Of a stretch of DNA of 26,189 nucleotides, positions 24,753 to 26,189 are shown piece by piece. Numbering within the stretch: position 1 is the first letter of the stretch; every line of letters begins with the position of its first letter. The stretch is taken from assembly GCA_018400255.1 (NCBI GenBank), contig JAGYMO010000260.1, positions 1-26,189 of the forward strand. Direction: 5' to 3'. The notes beneath the pieces are model-generated. The model did no database searches. It worked only from the letters and a program-made list of their open reading frames with translations, and had not been told where the DNA came from. Origin of the DNA: Deltaproteobacteria bacterium. GTDB lineage: Bacteria > Desulfobacterota > DSM-4660 > Desulfatiglandales > B25-G16. The position numbers and the translations under genes were made by a program.

Positions 24753-26189
24753 ATGACCGAGGAAGCCATGAAAATTACAGAGGAACTAACAATCCCACAA
24801 TTATTTTTATATCAGTGCAAGAGATATGGGAAAAATAAGGTTGCTATAAGGGAAAAGGAATTCGGAATTTGGAGGCCTTTTACGTGGCAAGATTATTATG
24901 AACAGGTTAAATATCTCTCCTTAGGCATGGTGAGCCTTGGGCTTAAAAGGGGCGATAAGGTAGCAATGATCGGCGATAACAGGCCGGAAGGCCTTTGGAC
25001 TGAGATGGCTGCTATGGCCGCCGGCGCTATCCCTGTATGGCTATTTCAGGATTGCATGATGGAAGAAGTCAAATACATTGTGGACCAATCCGACAGTACA
25101 TTTTTTGTGGGCGAGACCCAGGAGGAGGTTGATAAGGCCATTGCTATCAAGGATGATTGTCCTAAGTTACAATATGTAATATGGGATGATCCAAAAGGGA
25201 TGAGACGCTACAATCAGGATTTTCTCAAAAGCATAAAAGCGACTCAGGAGCTTGGAAGGGAATTGGATAAAAAAGAACCGGAGCTATTTGAAAACCTCAT
25301 AAAGGAGGGCAACGGAAAGGATATTTGTCTGTTGTTTTATACCTCTGGAACAACAGCCCTTCCAAAGGGCGCTTTATTGACCCATTATAATATGTTAAGC
25401 ATGGGTGAGAATTTGATGAAAACAGACCCCTGTTATGATACAGATGATTTTGTTTCTTATCTTCCATTCGCATGGATTGGCGAACAGATGATGTCAATTT
25501 CATGCGGCCTTCAAATTGGATATACCATCAATTTTCCAGAGGAGCCTGATACAGCTCAGCATAACATAAGAGAGATAGGGCCTCATGTAATGTTTGCTGC
25601 ACCAAGGCTTTATGAGGGGTTGACCAGACAAGTTCAGGTTAAATACCTAGATTCCGCCTGGATAAAGAGAAAGGTTTATGAAATAGCAACTAAGGTAGGC
25701 TATCATGTAGCAGACCTTAAGTTTGAAAAGAAGAATATACCATGGTATTGGAGGGTGTTTAACTGGTTTGCCTATATAACAATGCAAAAAAAATTGAAGG
25801 ATCATTTAGGAATGTCACGACTGAGGTACTGTTACACAGGCGGTGCCGCAATGGGTCCGGATCACTTCCGCTTTTTTCACGCCCTTGGGGTAAATCTAAA
25901 ACAGATATATGGACAAACAGAGATAGCGGGAATCTCCGTTGTGCACAGGGATGGAGATATAAAATTTGATACGGTCGGCACCCCATTGCCTGGAACAGAG
26001 GTCAAGATAACAGAAGATGGCGAGATAATTTCAAAGGGTCCATCGGTTTTCCAAGGTTATTATAAAAATGATGAGGCAACAGAGAAGACGCTTAAAGATG
26101 GCTGGCTTTACTCAGGTGATACCGGATTTATAGATGATGATGGGCATTTAGTTGTATTTGATCGCACAAAGGACGTCATGGTACTTAAT
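24753..26189 (+). CDS. AMP-dependent acyl-CoA synthetase, long-chain type, 3' end missing
   Basis: 479 codons are open to the right edge. The ATG at 24753 follows CAAGGAGATAA at ideal spacing and one base after the livG stop; a second ATG at 24768 is in frame. ANL-family motifs: LLFYTSGTTALPKGALLTH (A3/P-loop, with Ala where Gly is usual), SYLPFAWIGEQ, YCYTGGAA, KQIYGQTEIAG (A5), GWLYSGDTG (A7) and FDRTKD (A8). The LACS-type region MTMQKK-like (YITMQKKLKDHLGMSRLRYC) supports the long-chain/medium-chain branch. It activates a carboxylic acid to its CoA thioester via an acyl-AMP. The acid is unknown; location next to livG suggests that it traps an imported substrate. About 130-170 residues are missing. 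Confidence 0.9.
   Translation, partial: MTEEAMKITEELTIPQLFLYQCKRYGKNKVAIREKEFGIWRPFTWQDYYEQVKYLSLGMVSLGLKRGDKVAMIGDNRPEGLWTEMAAMAAGAIPVWLFQDCMMEEVKYIVDQSDSTFFVGETQEEVDKAIAIKDDCPKLQYVIWDDPKGMRRYNQDFLKSIKATQELGRELDKKEPELFENLIKEGNGKDICLLFYTSGTTALPKGALLTHYNMLSMGENLMKTDPCYDTDDFVSYLPFAWIGEQMMSISCGLQIGYTINFPEEPDTAQHNIREIGPHVMFAAPRLYEGLTRQVQVKYLDSAWIKRKVYEIATKVGYHVADLKFEKKNIPWYWRVFNWFAYITMQKKLKDHLGMSRLRYCYTGGAAMGPDHFRFFHALGVNLKQIYGQTEIAGISVVHRDGDIKFDTVGTPLPGTEVKITEDGEIISKGPSVFQGYYKNDEATEKTLKDGWLYSGDTGFIDDDGHLVVFDRTKDVMVLN

Noticed and set aside
1..26189. tRNA, rRNA, CRISPR arrays, insertion sequences, riboswitches
   Set aside because: All gaps were read by eye on both strands; none showed a cloverleaf, regular spaced repeats, transposase text or a known riboswitch core.

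Overview
The window reads as a gene-dense chromosomal segment of an AT-rich Gram-negative bacterium. The Gram-negative call rests on a LapA/LapB pair (LPS assembly control), an AMIN-domain amidase, a lipoprotein and several secreted proteins. The mix of genes (tilS-ftsH-folP-coaX-ribF in line, a UPF0282-type metallo-hydrolase better known from archaea, a liv-type ATPase joined to an acyl-CoA ligase) suggests Desulfobacterota (former Deltaproteobacteria). That placement is inference from protein style and gene order, with no rRNA or marker comparison. No tRNA, rRNA, CRISPR array or intact mobile element was found.

Layout. (1) 1-6162, minus strand: a five-gene unit with an AfuA/PhnS-like periplasmic binding protein, ABC ATPase, a fused double permease, a HisC-like PLP aminotransferase and a class II aldolase cut by the left edge. 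It looks like an uptake-plus-catabolism module, probably for a phosphorylated or phosphonate compound. A perfect 38-bp palindrome and a 39-codon ORF sit between the binding-protein gene and the transporter genes. (2) 6677-9495, plus: YfcE-like phosphodiesterase, HIT/Ap4A-phosphorylase-like protein, LapA, terminator, LapB. (3) 9541-13360, plus: a frameshifted membrane-protein remnant, AmiC-like amidase, UPF0282 metallo-hydrolase and a flavoprotein that matches iodotyrosine deiodinase, including its substrate-binding Glu/Tyr/Lys set. (4) 13359-15757: an accessory stretch with two strong hairpins around a broken RND efflux-pump C-terminus, two small secreted proteins and a glycine-zipper lipoprotein. 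(5) 15785-22131, minus: tilS, ftsH, folP, coaX and ribF housekeeping genes. (6) 22372-26189, plus: a dGTPase-family HD hydrolase, a strong bidirectional hairpin, then livG and the start of an acyl-CoA ligase that runs off the right edge.

The most noteworthy items are the transporter-aminotransferase-aldolase unit, the bacterial deiodinase homologue with its intact halotyrosine triad, the RND relic between hairpins, and the two long perfect palindromes placed just after stop codons.
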